Of a stretch of DNA of 64,000 nucleotides, positions 43,201 through 50,800 are shown one piece after another. Both the position numbers and the translations under genes were made by a program. This DNA is from Corydoras sp. C115. Taxonomy: Eukaryota; Chordata; Actinopteri; Siluriformes; Callichthyidae. Every line of letters starts with the position of its first letter. Positions within the stretch are counted from its first letter, which is position 1. The stretch is taken from assembly GCA_019802505.1 (NCBI GenBank), contig JAFMOC010000299.1, positions 575,001 to 639,000 of the forward strand. The letters are read 5' to 3'. The notes under the pieces were generated by a model. It saw nothing but the letters and a program-made list of their open reading frames with translations, made no database searches and was not told the origin of the DNA.

Positions 43201-44670
43201 ATTTAAAAAAGGTGTGCAGCGATCACCGAAAATGAGCAAAATGTCTCTGCGTTTATTTAAAAAAAAAAAAAAACAGAACTGCTATTTTAATTAAATTTGT
43301 TCCTTAGCGTTAACATCTTCAGAACTTTGCATCACTACCTTTTCCTGTTTACAACTTGTGGTTGGCGAACAAAAGATCAAACAGAATGAGAGCACGACTT
43401 TCAGAAGCAGGTTGGTTCTCAGAGGGACGTGATGGAGGTTCTGAGTAAAGGAAGGGGAACCGAAGAGAACCGAAGCGAAGACAACAGAGGAGCGACGCGA
43501 ACGTCAGACTATTTCGAGAACACTCATGAGAGACAAGAATAAATTCAGGATGTGTGATGGCAGTCTTCGTCTCTGCAGGAAACGCTGTGCAGCCATGCGG
43601 CTCCACCTGAACGGACGAGGATGAAGATTTATTTATCCTGACACTTGTTCCAGATTAAGTTAGCCCAAGATAACTTTGAATGTTAATTTTCAGCATCATG
43701 GAACCTTCAACACCAGGACTGTGTTGGCTCAGTGGGTCCACCCAATCTGGGTGGAGTTTGCATGTCCTCCCCGTGTCCGCGTGGTTTTCCTCTGGGTTCT
43801 CCGGTTTCCTCCCACAGTCCAAAAACATGGCTCAAGGTCAATTGAGTTCTCCAAATTGCCCCATATAGAGTGTGTGTGTGAGCGAGTGTGTGCCTAGTGA
43901 TAGATTGCCCCCCTGTCCTGGGTGTATCTGCCCAGCGCCCGAAATGTTCTCCACAAAAACATGGATCAAGGTCAATTGAGTTCTCCAAATTGCCCCATAT
44001 AGAGTGTGTGTGTGTGAGTGAGTGTGCGTCCAGTGATAGATTGCCCCCCTGTCCTGGGTGTATCTGCCCAGCGCATGAGACGTTCTCCCCTGGATTGGTA
44101 TGGGGAACCCCCCGCAACCCTAATAGAGGATAAAGCGGAAGATAATGGATGGATGGATGGACCTTCAACACGTTCCTCCATCAGCACTCGAGCTATCAGT
44201 TCATATGAGTTCGGCGGTACGGTGGATTAGTGGTTTAGCATGTTCTCCTCTCAGCACTGGGGATTCCCGGTTCGATCGCAATCTGGGTGGAGTTTCCATG
44301 TTCTCCCCGTGTCCGCGTGGGTTTCCGCCGTGTTCTCCGGTTTCCTCCCACAGTCCAAAAACATGGATCAAGTCAATTGAATTCTCTAAATTGCCCCATA
44401 TAGAGTGTGTTTGTGTGAGTGAGTGTGTGCCCAGCGATAGATTGCCCCCCTGTCCTGTGTGTATCTGCCCAGCGCCCGAAACGTTCTCCCCTGGATGGGC
44501 ATAGGGACCCACCCGCGACCCTAATAGAGGATAAAGCAGAAGATAATGGATGGATGGATGTGTTTGGACTTTTCAGCCCAAACGCAAAGTGATCAACACG
44601 GTCTTACCTTCTTCTTCTGCCCCTGCCCCTGCTCCTTCTCAGAGGCGTTCGATGGCCGCCGGCGCAACAT
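29803..44670 (-). CDS. sash3: sash3 (SLY1) SH3/SAM adaptor, complete gene span
   Basis: Eight exons on the minus strand join in frame into 383 residues (human SASH3 has 380 as recalled): 44608-44670, 40121-40213, 36882-37016, 33059-33203, 32827-32969, 32525-32734, 31358-31502 and 29803-30020. The product is a lymphocyte signalling adaptor acting downstream of antigen receptors (family knowledge). Features: N-terminal MLRRRPSNASEKE and the LQRSSSFKDF phosphosite motif at about residues 24-33, the conserved SLY-region motif GKLGKKWRSVISRTM, an SH3 domain at about 168-228, a SAM domain at about 247-312 and an acidic tail. All splice borders are GT-AG and phases agree. Introns carry SINEs, hAT elements and microsatellites. 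Confidence 0.94.
30210..30508. repeat. SINE-A inverted fusion
   Basis: A 30-base minus piece (ATCCTCTACTAGGGTCGCGG) is followed by a plus copy from 30255 lacking its head. Confidence 0.82.
30509..30864 (+). repeat. SINE-A, full length
   Basis: GGGTGGCACGGTGGCTTAGT to GAAGATAATGGATG. Confidence 0.92.
30890..31245 (-). repeat. SINE-A, full length
   Basis: Lies 26 bases from the preceding plus copy in opposite orientation (tail to tail). The head is intact and ends 113 bases from sash3 exon 7. Confidence 0.92.
31358..31502 (-). CDS. sash3: sash3 exon 7: SAM domain
   Basis: The exon encodes ELSSLLSMHGIQSLEDFGSL, then KESHLNELNITDPEQRIKM and LTAAELLHD. This is the helical core of the SAM domain and closely follows the mammalian order (LNELNI-DP-HR-K-LTAAELL). 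It ends in phase 1. Confidence 0.95.
31587..31895 (-). repeat. SINE-A with short deletions
   Basis: The block between GTCTCGGGGCGCTGGG and CCCAGGACAGG is shortened; the head is partly lost. Confidence 0.88.
31918..32213 (-). repeat. SINE-A, tail missing
   Basis: From TTAGGGGTGGGGTTCCCC to CCACCGTGCC; short (CA)n. Confidence 0.88.
32215..32490 (-). repeat. SINE-A, head half missing, next to sash3 exon 6
   Basis: Tail (CCATCCATTATCTTTCAC) to ACCCATGTGGACACA. The truncated end is about 35 bases from the exon 6 donor of sash3. Confidence 0.88.
32525..32734 (-). CDS. sash3: sash3 exon 6: SH3 end and start of SAM
   Basis: This 210-base exon encodes KGDIIYIIEKPPVGTWTGKL, NNKVGSFKFIYVTVMPDED, a basic linker (PPPRRKRFHSQSRHNKPK) and TLEEVLEKIGLT. 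The Trp of GTW and the FKFIYV strand complete the SH3 fold. The donor CT|GTAAGC lies only about 35 bases from a truncated SINE-A copy. Confidence 0.95.
32827..32969 (-). CDS. sash3: sash3 exon 5: start of SH3 domain
   Basis: The exon encodes GDRQSLDSGFSQRDSMESSY, then SGPFCGKALVHTDFTPSPYD and IESLKLQ, ending CAG|GTTCCT. GPFCGKALVHTDFTPSPYD is nearly identical to the mammalian SASH3 SH3 domain, including the ALYDY-like SPYD. Confidence 0.95.
33059..33203 (-). CDS. sash3: sash3 exon 4: serine-rich linker
   Basis: This 145-base exon encodes VDSGEDNSMSPISPADWTPD, then a Ser/Thr-rich stretch to PPLSRQLSG, ending in phase 1. It corresponds to the variable linker before the SH3 domain; SRQ(L/A)S is shared with the mammalian protein. 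Confidence 0.88.
33302..33640 (+). repeat. SINE-A, near full length
   Basis: Head begins GGCTTAGTGGTTTAGCATGG with a deletion before the B box; tail GATAATGGATGGATTGATG. Confidence 0.9.
34005..34090 (+). mobile_element. hAT-type left end, TAGGGTGACCAGATT subfamily
   Basis: TAGGGTGACCAGATTGCACT continues with ATGTGGGACAAAGACTATG and TGGGACACCAATGCATTAA. It mirrors the right arm of the element at 34508-34983. A SINE-A follows and no partner end is obvious. Confidence 0.6.
34097..34368 (-). repeat. SINE-A, head half missing
   Basis: ATTCATTCATTATCATTC tail to GGAGAACATGCGAACT. Confidence 0.88.
34508..34983. mobile_element. non-autonomous hAT element with intact 8-bp target duplication
   Basis: The ends are TAGGGTGACCAGAT on the left and its complement ATCTGGTCACCCTA on the right. 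The flanking 8-mer CTGGCATC occurs at 34500-34507 and again at 34984-34991. The inside holds a conserved 250-base left arm, (TA)n at 34766-34801, (GT)n at 34873-34897 and GTGTCCCAC blocks. It has no transposase. Confidence 0.88.
35227..35303. repeat. (TA)n microsatellite
   Basis: About 76 bases of alternating TA. Confidence 0.95.
35343..36305. mobile_element. 963-bp hAT element with intact 8-bp target duplication
   Basis: Terminal repeats CAGTGATTCTCAA on the left and TTGAGAAACACTG on the right. Flanks CTCTAATG at 35335-35342 and 36306-36313 are identical. It contains poly(C) runs near both ends (35395-35423 and 36252-36265, next to GCGCCCC) and no recognisable transposase. Confidence 0.9.
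36470..36772 (-). mobile_element. hAT-type element, TAGGGTGACCAGAT family
   Basis: Reverse complement begins TAGGGTGGCCAGATCCCGCA and follows the copies at 16124 and 34508 through the ATTGGACTGTCGTGTTGTCT-like block. It ends about 110 bases left of sash3 exon 3. Confidence 0.7.
36882..37016 (-). CDS. sash3: sash3 exon 3: conserved SLY-family motif
   Basis: This 135-base phase-0 exon encodes LPEDDVDQNAGKNN, GKLGKKWRSVISRTMTRK and TSKMVQKALAEEG. The basic GKKWRxVISRTM core is the family signature shared by SASH1, SAMSN1 and SASH3. Confidence 0.93.
37053..37407 (-). repeat. SINE-A, near full length
   Basis: Long ATCC tail (37053-37080) to the head GCCACCATGCCGCC. It starts 37 bases from the sash3 exon 3 acceptor. 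Confidence 0.92.
37461..37764 (+). repeat. SINE-A with core deletion
   Basis: TCCGGGGTTCTCAATTGAG shows a 40-base core deletion; the tail is GATAACGGATGGATGGATG. Confidence 0.88.
37765..38033 (-). mobile_element. hAT-type element, CAGGGGTGCCCACAC family
   Basis: Reverse complement begins CAGGGGTGCCCACACTTTTC and GGTCCGAGATCTACTTTTCC, and matches 41870-42145. A SINE-A adjoins its inner end. Confidence 0.75.
38034..38750. other. no feature recognised
   Basis: Very AT-rich sash3 intron sequence, with TTATTA runs at 38530-38620; nothing recognised. Confidence 0.5.
38755..39183. repeat. SINE-A head-to-head-type fusion (- then +)
   Basis: Minus tail half 38755-38890 meets a plus copy starting at CCCAATCTGGGTGGAGG (38892) and ending AAGATAATGGATA. 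The arms are complementary over about 130 bases. Confidence 0.87.
39184..39600. other. possible old interspersed repeat, unidentified
   Basis: GGCCCAGATGTTTTAAACAC, GTGGGCCGGATG and GAATCTGGGCCAGAATGATT resemble a known style of fish dispersed repeat, but I cannot name it. Confidence 0.3.
39609..40012. repeat. SINE-A inverted fusion (- then +)
   Basis: An 80-base minus core piece (39609-39690) meets a plus copy at GCGCTCAGCGCTAGGGATTC and runs to GATAATGAATGAATG. It ends 109 bases before sash3 exon 2. Confidence 0.87.
40121..40213 (-). CDS. sash3: sash3 exon 2: serine phosphosite region
   Basis: This 93-base phase-0 exon encodes LTLQRSSSFKDFMKPKPSS and PLPSAEPPLDEM. The RSSSF motif corresponds to the Ser27 14-3-3-binding phosphosite of mammalian SLY1 (literature knowledge). 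The acceptor is CTTAACAG and the donor GTGAGTTC. A (CA)n run of about 60 bases begins 18 bases upstream of the acceptor. Confidence 0.93.
40231..40290. repeat. (CA)n microsatellite
   Basis: About 60 bases of CA, beginning 18 bases upstream (in transcript sense) of the sash3 exon 2 acceptor. Confidence 0.95.
40378..40684 (-). repeat. SINE-A, tail part rearranged
   Basis: Tail joins GGAGAACCAGTTTCGGGCGC, with the C patch lost; head intact. Confidence 0.9.
40685..41010 (-). repeat. SINE-A, near full length
   Basis: Directly abuts the previous minus copy: ...CACCC|ACCATCCATTATTTTCCGC. Confidence 0.9.
41108..41335 (+). repeat. SINE-A, head missing
   Basis: From GGTTTCCTCCCACAGTCC to GATGATGGATGGATGG. 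Confidence 0.9.
41868..42414 (+). mobile_element. hAT-type element, CAGGGGTGCCCACAC family
   Basis: Starts CAGGGGTGCCCACACTTTTC and ends GAGCACCCCTG, so terminal inverted repeats are visible. The inner part matches 37765-38033 in inverse orientation. A SINE-A piece sits at 42146-42272. No perfect 8-bp flank duplication is seen. Confidence 0.75.
42146..42272 (+). repeat. SINE-A core inside the hAT element
   Basis: TTTCCTCCCACAGTCCAAAA to CCTGGGTGTATCT; both head and tail are missing. Confidence 0.85.
42668..42885 (-). mobile_element. tRNA-derived SINE with L2-like tail
   Basis: Second copy of the family at 18797: reverse complement has GGTTGTGGGTTCAAATC in the head and TTGATTTGGATAAAAGCG before the AAATGACCAAATGTAA tail. 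Confidence 0.78.
42893..43086 (+). repeat. SINE-A, 3' half
   Basis: From TTGAGTTCTCCATATAGAG to GATAATGGATGG, with a C patch of about 24 bases at 43024-43046. Confidence 0.87.
43087..43730. other. no feature recognised
   Basis: sash3 intron 1 sequence; a poly(A) run at 43258-43273, otherwise nothing. Confidence 0.5.
43737..44162 (+). repeat. SINE-A with core duplicated in tandem
   Basis: The block from AAAAACATGG to GCCCGAAATGTTCTCC occurs twice (first from 43823, again from 43955). The head is missing before CCCAATCTGGG. Confidence 0.88.
44208..44560 (+). repeat. SINE-A, full length
   Basis: TTCGGCGGTACGGTGGATTA to GATAATGGATGGATGGATG. It ends about 48 bases from the sash3 exon 1 donor. 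Confidence 0.92.
44608..44670 (-). CDS. sash3: sash3 exon 1 (start codon)
   Basis: ATG at 44670-44668 opens MLRRRPSNASEKEQGQGQKKK and the exon ends AAG|GTAAGAC. The N-terminus matches mammalian SASH3 apart from a short Gln/Gly insertion. A SINE-A copy ends about 50 bases beyond the donor, inside intron 1. Confidence 0.93.
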
Positions 44671-45270
44671 GATGCAGATCGATTTGCCGATACCAATCGA
44701 TCTGGCCCTGTGATGGTGTTGCTCAGCAAAAGCAACTTCACTGACGCAGAACTGCACGCTGCTCCACCAAGCACCCGGAGGAGGAAGAACACTACGAAAG
44801 ACGAAAAAAACCCAAACGCTCGCTCCGCCGTGCAGAAGGGAACTGTACCAGAGCGGAAGTCACATGACCCAACAGGAACTTCATGCTTTTTATTTGGTTA
44901 AACCTGTTGTTTATACGAGCTGAGCGAATGTGCGATGGTGTGTTCTGTACTTTGGCTTTAGAAGCCAAGAAAAGCTGAAGACGGCGATGTGTGCGGTCAT
45001 TAGAAATGACGAGGTTCTGTTAACCAGGCCATCAAAATGCCCCACGTCTAGAACCTGAAGAACCCGGAGACAACAGTCACCTCAATAAGCAAGAACCCCT
45101 TCCCCTCCCACACACACACACACACACACACAAAAAAAAGAAAGTAAGCTGGGGCAAAAAGGCCGACAACCTAAACCCCAGCCGGAATAAAGTTAATGTG
45201 CTTTAGGTTTCCATCCTCTGTATAAATACGTTTGATTGGTTGTGTCTGTATTACATCATCAAAAACTGCA
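44671..45270 (-). other. sash3 5' untranslated and upstream region
   Basis: Non-repetitive, GC-richer DNA just upstream of the sash3 ATG, probably holding the 5' UTR and promoter. A short (CA)n lies at 45111-45131. I cannot assign a TATA box or start site. Confidence 0.4.
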
Positions 45271-45272
45271 AT

Positions 45273-47515
45273 TTCGAATCTTGCAGGAAGGAGAAAGTTG
45301 ATGTTCATATGATGATTAGTTTGTAATCATAAAGAACTCATGATTTCATGACTAAAGCGCCTCTTTAAACCTGTACAGCTCAGTTCACACATTTTTTATT
45401 CTTTGAAGAACCTATATAGGGGCAATTTAGATGGGGCAAATTGGATCAGCCAATATAGCATGAATCATGGAAACGGGGAGAACATGGAAACTCCACCCAG
45501 AACAGGATTTGAACGCAGCACGGAGAGAGACGTGCTGACCACTACACCACTGTGACGCCGTAGCATTAATATTTTAAATAACACTTATTTTTTTATGTTT
45601 TACATATAAGGACATAGGGCGGTGGTTTAGTGGTTGGCATGTTCTCCTCTCAGCGCTAGGGATTCCCGGTTCGAATCCCAATCTGGGTGGAGTTTGCATG
45701 TTCTCCCCGTGTCCATGTGGGTTTCTTCCGGGTTCTCCGGTTTCCTCCCACAGTCCAAAAACATGGATCAAGTCAATTGAGTTCTCCAAATTACCCCATA
45801 TAGATTGTGTATGTGTGAGTGAGTGTGTGTTCAGTGATAGATTGCCCCCCCTGTCCTGAGTGTATCTGCCCAGCACCCGAAACGTTCTACCCTGAATGGG
45901 CATGGAGAAGCCCCCCCCCCCCCACGACCCTAGTAGAGGATAAAGTGGGAGATAATGGATGGATATAAGGACATAAAGAAGGTTCTGAAATGGATGAACT
46001 ACAACCTCAGAAGAAGGTTCGAATCTTGCAGGAAGGAGGAAGTTGATGTTCATATGACGATTAGTTTGTAATCATAAAAGAACTCATGATTTCATGACTA
46101 TAGCGTCTCTTTAAATATGTATAGCGCAGTTCATACACTGTTCATTCTGTAAAGAACCTATATTGGGGCAATTTAGATAGGGGCAAATTAGATCAGTCAA
46201 TATACCATGAATACCATGAATCATGTTTTTTGGAGAACCTGGAAACCCACATGGACACGGGGAGAACATGGAAACTCCACCCAGAACGGGATTTGAATGC
46301 AGCACAGAGAGGACAACTGTGGACACCACTGTGACGCTGTACTGTAGCATTAATATTATGAATAACACTTGTTTTGAAACATGTTTTACATTTAAGGACA
46401 TAAAAACGCCTCGAGAAAGGTCTGAAATGGATTAACTACAACCTCAGAAGAAGGTTTGAATCTTGTAGGAAGGAGGAAGTTGATGTTCATATGACGATTA
46501 GTTTGTAATCATAAATAACTCATGATTTCATGACTATAGCGCCTCTTTAAATCTGTACAGCTCAGTTCATACACTGTTCATTCTGTAAAGAACCTACAGT
46601 ATATGGGGCAAGTTAGATCAGCCAATATACCATGAATCATGTTGTTTGGAAAACCTGGAAAAAACCCACATGCACACGGGGAGAACATGGAAACTCCATC
46701 CAGAACGGGATTTGAACGTAGCACGAAGAGGAGGACGTGCTCACCACTACACCACTGTGCCGCCGTAGCATCAATATTATGAATAACACTTATTTTTAAA
46801 CATGTTTTACATGTAAGGACATCAAGAATGTTCTGAGATGTATTAACTACAACCTCAGAAGAAGGTTCGAATCTTGTAGGAAGGAGGAAGTTGATGTTCA
46901 TATGACGATTAGTTTGTAATCATAAAGAACTCATGATTTCATAACTATAGCGCCCAATATAGGGGCAATTTAGATGGGGCAAATTGGATCAGCCAGTATA
47001 CCATGAATCCTGTTTTTTTGGAAAACCTGGAAAAAACCCACATGGACACAGGGAGAACATGGAAACTCCACCCAGATTGGGATTCGAACCGGGAATCCCT
47101 AGCGCTGAGGAGAACATTCTAAACCACAAAACCACCGCGCCACCCTTGTTTTACATATAAGGACATAAAAACGCCTCGAGAAGGGTCTGAGATGGATGAA
47201 CTACAACCTCAGAAGAAGGTTTGAATCTTGCAGGAAGGAGGAAGTTGATGTTCATATGACGATTAGTTTGTAATCATAAAGAACTCATGATTTCATGACT
47301 ATAGCGCCTCTTTAAATCTGTACAGCTCAGTTCACACACTTTTGACTCTGTGAAGAACCTATATAGGGGCAATCTAGATGGGGCAAATTAGATCAGCCAA
47401 TATACCATGAATCATGGACACGGGGAGAACTGTACAGCCTAGTTCATACACTTTTCATTCTGAAGAACCTATATAGGGGCAATTTAGATCTCACACACTG
47501 TTCACACACTTTTGA
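45273..47515. repeat. tandem array of a 350-440 bp unit
   Basis: Five units begin near 45273, 46017, 46455, 46867 and 47222 at the marker CGAATCTTGCAGGAAGGAGG. Each continues AGTTGATGTTCATATGACGA, TCATGATTTCATGACTATAG and AGAACCTATATAGGGGCAAT, then a SINE-like stretch (GGGGAGAACATGGAAACTCC, GATTTGAACG) and a GGACATAAAAACGCCTCGAG block. Unit 1 is interrupted by SINE-A at 45614-45964; units 4 and 5 are shortened. Confidence 0.9.
45614..45964 (+). repeat. SINE-A inserted in array unit 1
   Basis: Full length from GGCGGTGGTTTAGTGG to GATAATGGATGG. TATAAGGACATA occurs on both sides (45606-45617 and 45965-45976), consistent with a target-site duplication. Confidence 0.9.
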
Positions 47516-47652
47516 CTTTGTGAAGATCCTTCAGTTCTTTAAGACCTTTAATCCGTTAGCTCTCATCATAAAGGACATTTAGTTTCTTCCCTTTTTTTTA
47601 AAAGAAGAACCAAAATGTGATATGAGATCAACAGGTTGGACGTTCTCTGTCT

Positions 47653-47658
47653 TTTATT
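47653..47658 (-). promoter_or_regulatory. poly(A) signal of the 58-residue candidate gene
   Basis: AATAAA on the minus strand, about 30 bases downstream of the TGA stop at 47688. Confidence 0.55.
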
Positions 47659-47687
47659 ACCCATCATACTCACTCGCTCACTTGACC

Positions 47688-47845
47688 TCATCGCCCTTCA
47701 GGGAAGACATCCTGTTCGTCAAACAGTAGACGCATGCGATCAGAGAACATGAGAGCGGAACCGATGGCGATGGCGGATGCACTCGAAACCACATTCACAC
47801 CTTCCTGCAACTTATAGAACCGTTGCCAAGCAACCAGACCGTAGC
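47688..47845 (-). CDS. exon 2 of the 58-residue candidate gene
   Basis: A clear acceptor (CTGTGCTCATGCAG), an open frame with balanced composition and no repeat similarity, a TGA stop and a nearby AATAAA support a real terminal exon in a 15 kb stretch otherwise full of repeats. Confidence 0.68.
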
Positions 47846-50800
47846 CTGCATGAGCACAGAGCGACCTCACTTTAAATAAACGGCTTCCTGTTTACGTTTT
47901 TCAGCATGTTGGGGTTCCAGAACCCGGAACATCAGCGTCTGACGAAAAATCTGAATGATTTCATTAGCAGATGTTTAATTAGAGGATTTGTCTTAATATT
48001 TATTTAATTTATTAATTTTGTTCTTTAATAAGTGAAATACGGAACATGTGCAATAAATATTAAATCCATCCATTATTTTCCACTTTATCTTATATTAGGG
48101 TCGCCTCTGGGTTCTCCCATTTCCTCCTAAAGTCCAAAAAAAAACATGGATCAAGTCAATTGAGTTCTCCAAATTGCCCCATATAGAGTGTGTATGTGTG
48201 AGTGAGTGTGTGTCCAGTGATAGATTGCCCCCCCCTGTCCTGGGTGTATCTGCTCAGCGCCCGAAACGTTCTCCCCGGAATGGCATGTGGAATCCCACCC
48301 CCGCAACCCTCATAGAGGATAAAGCGGAAGGATTGATGGATGGATAGACTTGTGACCTTAAGGTCCCCGGTTCTATTCCTGGTCCCATTACGTACTATGC
48401 CACCTAAGCGCAATTGCTCCCCGGGTGCCGTGTACAGGGCTGCCCACTGCTCCAGGCATGTGTGTTCACTTCACTCAGTGTGTGTGTGTTCGTGTGTTTC
48501 ACTGCACTGATGGGTTAATTGTTGAGGACACACTCTGTGTCCTCTGTGTGTAAGCATCACAGGCAAAATAGTTTAAGCAGATAGATTTTCCAGTTATTAA
48601 ATACGGGTCACATGATCACCACACAATCTGTACATGGCTGTCCTACACTGTTGAGTGGGGACTAACAAAAACAAAGAACACCGATGGACTTAATTGTAGC
48701 CTGTAATCGTAAAACTACAAAGTCCATCTGTACGATAAGGGGAGGAGCTGAAGCAGGAAGGGGGCGTGTCCAAACCTTTGATGGGTACTGTATATGTTTA
48801 TATTAAATCAGAAAATTGTAGGGATTCATTTAAGGGTGTGTGTGTTGGGGGGGGGGGGGTATTATATACAAATCGAGCTTCTTCGATTTGTATATACAGT
48901 AATCTGATTGTGGATCAGTGATAGATTGGCACCCTGTTCTGGGTGTATCTACCAAGTACCCAATACACACATATATGGGCAATTTAGATAGGGGCAAATT
49001 AGATCAGCAACTTTACCACGAATACCATGCTTTCCTCCGGGTTCTCCGCTTTTCTCTCACAGTCCAAAAACATGGATCAAGGTCAATTGAATACTCCAAA
49101 TTGCCCCATATAGAGTGTGTGTGTGTGTGTGTGTCTGTGTGAAGTGTGAATGAGTGTGTGCCCATGCGGTGATAGATTGGCACCCTGTTCAGGGTGTATC
49201 TACCCAGTACCCGAAACACACTTTATAGGGGCAATTTAGATAGGGGCAAATTAGATCAGCAACTTTACCATGAATACCATGGTTTCCTCCGGGTTCTCCG
49301 GTTTCCTCCCATAGCCCAAAAACTGGAATCAAGGTGAATTGAATACTCCAAATTGCCCCATATAGAGTGTGTTTGTGTGTGTGCCCATGCAGTGATAGAT
49401 TGGCACCCTGTTCTGGGTGTATCTACCAAGTACCCAATACACACATATAGGGGCAATTTAGATAGGGGCAAATTAGATCAGCAACTTTACAATGAATACC
49501 ATGGTTTCCTCCGGGTTCTGCACTTTTCTCTCACAGTCCAAAAACATGGATTCAAGGTAAATTGAATACTCCAAATTGCCCCATATAGAGTGTGTGTGTG
49601 TGTGTGTGTGTGTGTATGTTTCCTATACAAATCCACAGCGTTGCCTTGATCAGCATGGCATTCAGCTTTCTTTTCTTTAGGACCTCGTGGAGGTTTATAT
49701 ACTCTATACACCAAGATGTGGCTCATTGGTCTTTATTTTAGTAAACCATGAACAGCTTTAAATTCCAATCGAGTTTGCATTTTATCCCCGTGTCCGTGTG
49801 GGTTTCCTCTGGGTTCTCCGGTTTCCTCCCACAGTCCAAAAACATGGATTCAAGGTCAATTGAATTCTCCAAATTGCCCCATATAGAGAGTGTGTGTGTG
49901 TCAGTGTGTGCCCAGTGACAGATCCTGGGTGTCCTGGGTGTATCTGCCCAGTGCCCAAAATGTTCTTCCTTGGATGGAACCCCCCTGTGACCCTTATAGT
50001 GGATTACAAAAAACAAAGAATAGAAAAGGAAACCCAAGATGCCCTAATTCTCTCTTATTCTTCACCTTTAAACTCACTGTGTCATGATTCCTTGAGATGG
50101 CAGTATGAAACACAAATATACAAAGAAGAGAGATTCTAAACTACATTCAGTACATGTTCCTGCAGATTCCTTCTTTACAACATCTGGAAGATCAGACCCT
50201 TCTTGACTGAACATGCTCCCCAACTGCTTGTTCAAGCCCTCAGCCTATGCCGGCTTGATTATTGTAATGCGCTACTTGTCGGTATCCCAGCTTCCACAAT
50301 CAGACCTCTTCAACTGATTCAAAACTCTACAGCCCGACTCGTGTTTAACCCCCAAGAACTCATGTGAGCTACTTCTCATTTGTAAGTAGCTTTGGATAAA
50401 AAATGCAAACTCCATTACTCATTTACCTCCATTGGCTCCCTCTAGCTGCTGCATTCAGTACAAGTCACTGACTCTGATCTACAGAACCATTTCTGGATCT
50501 TCCTCACCTACCTTTACTCTATCTTTTATAAATACACTCCAACTCGTTCACTTCGCTCAGCTCCTCGGTGATCGCCGCCTGGTGGTTCCACCTCACTGAG
50601 GAGCTGATTCTCACTCCCTGGCATTCACCACTGCAACATGATAGTACGATCTTCCCAACTCTGTCCGTAAGACAGAATCACTAAGCAGTTTTAAGAAACT
50701 ACTGAAGACACATCTTTTTAACAAATACCTGTTGTAAAAAAAAAATAAATAAATAAAAGGTAATGTTCTCATTTGTAAGTAGCTTTGGATAAAAGCTTCT

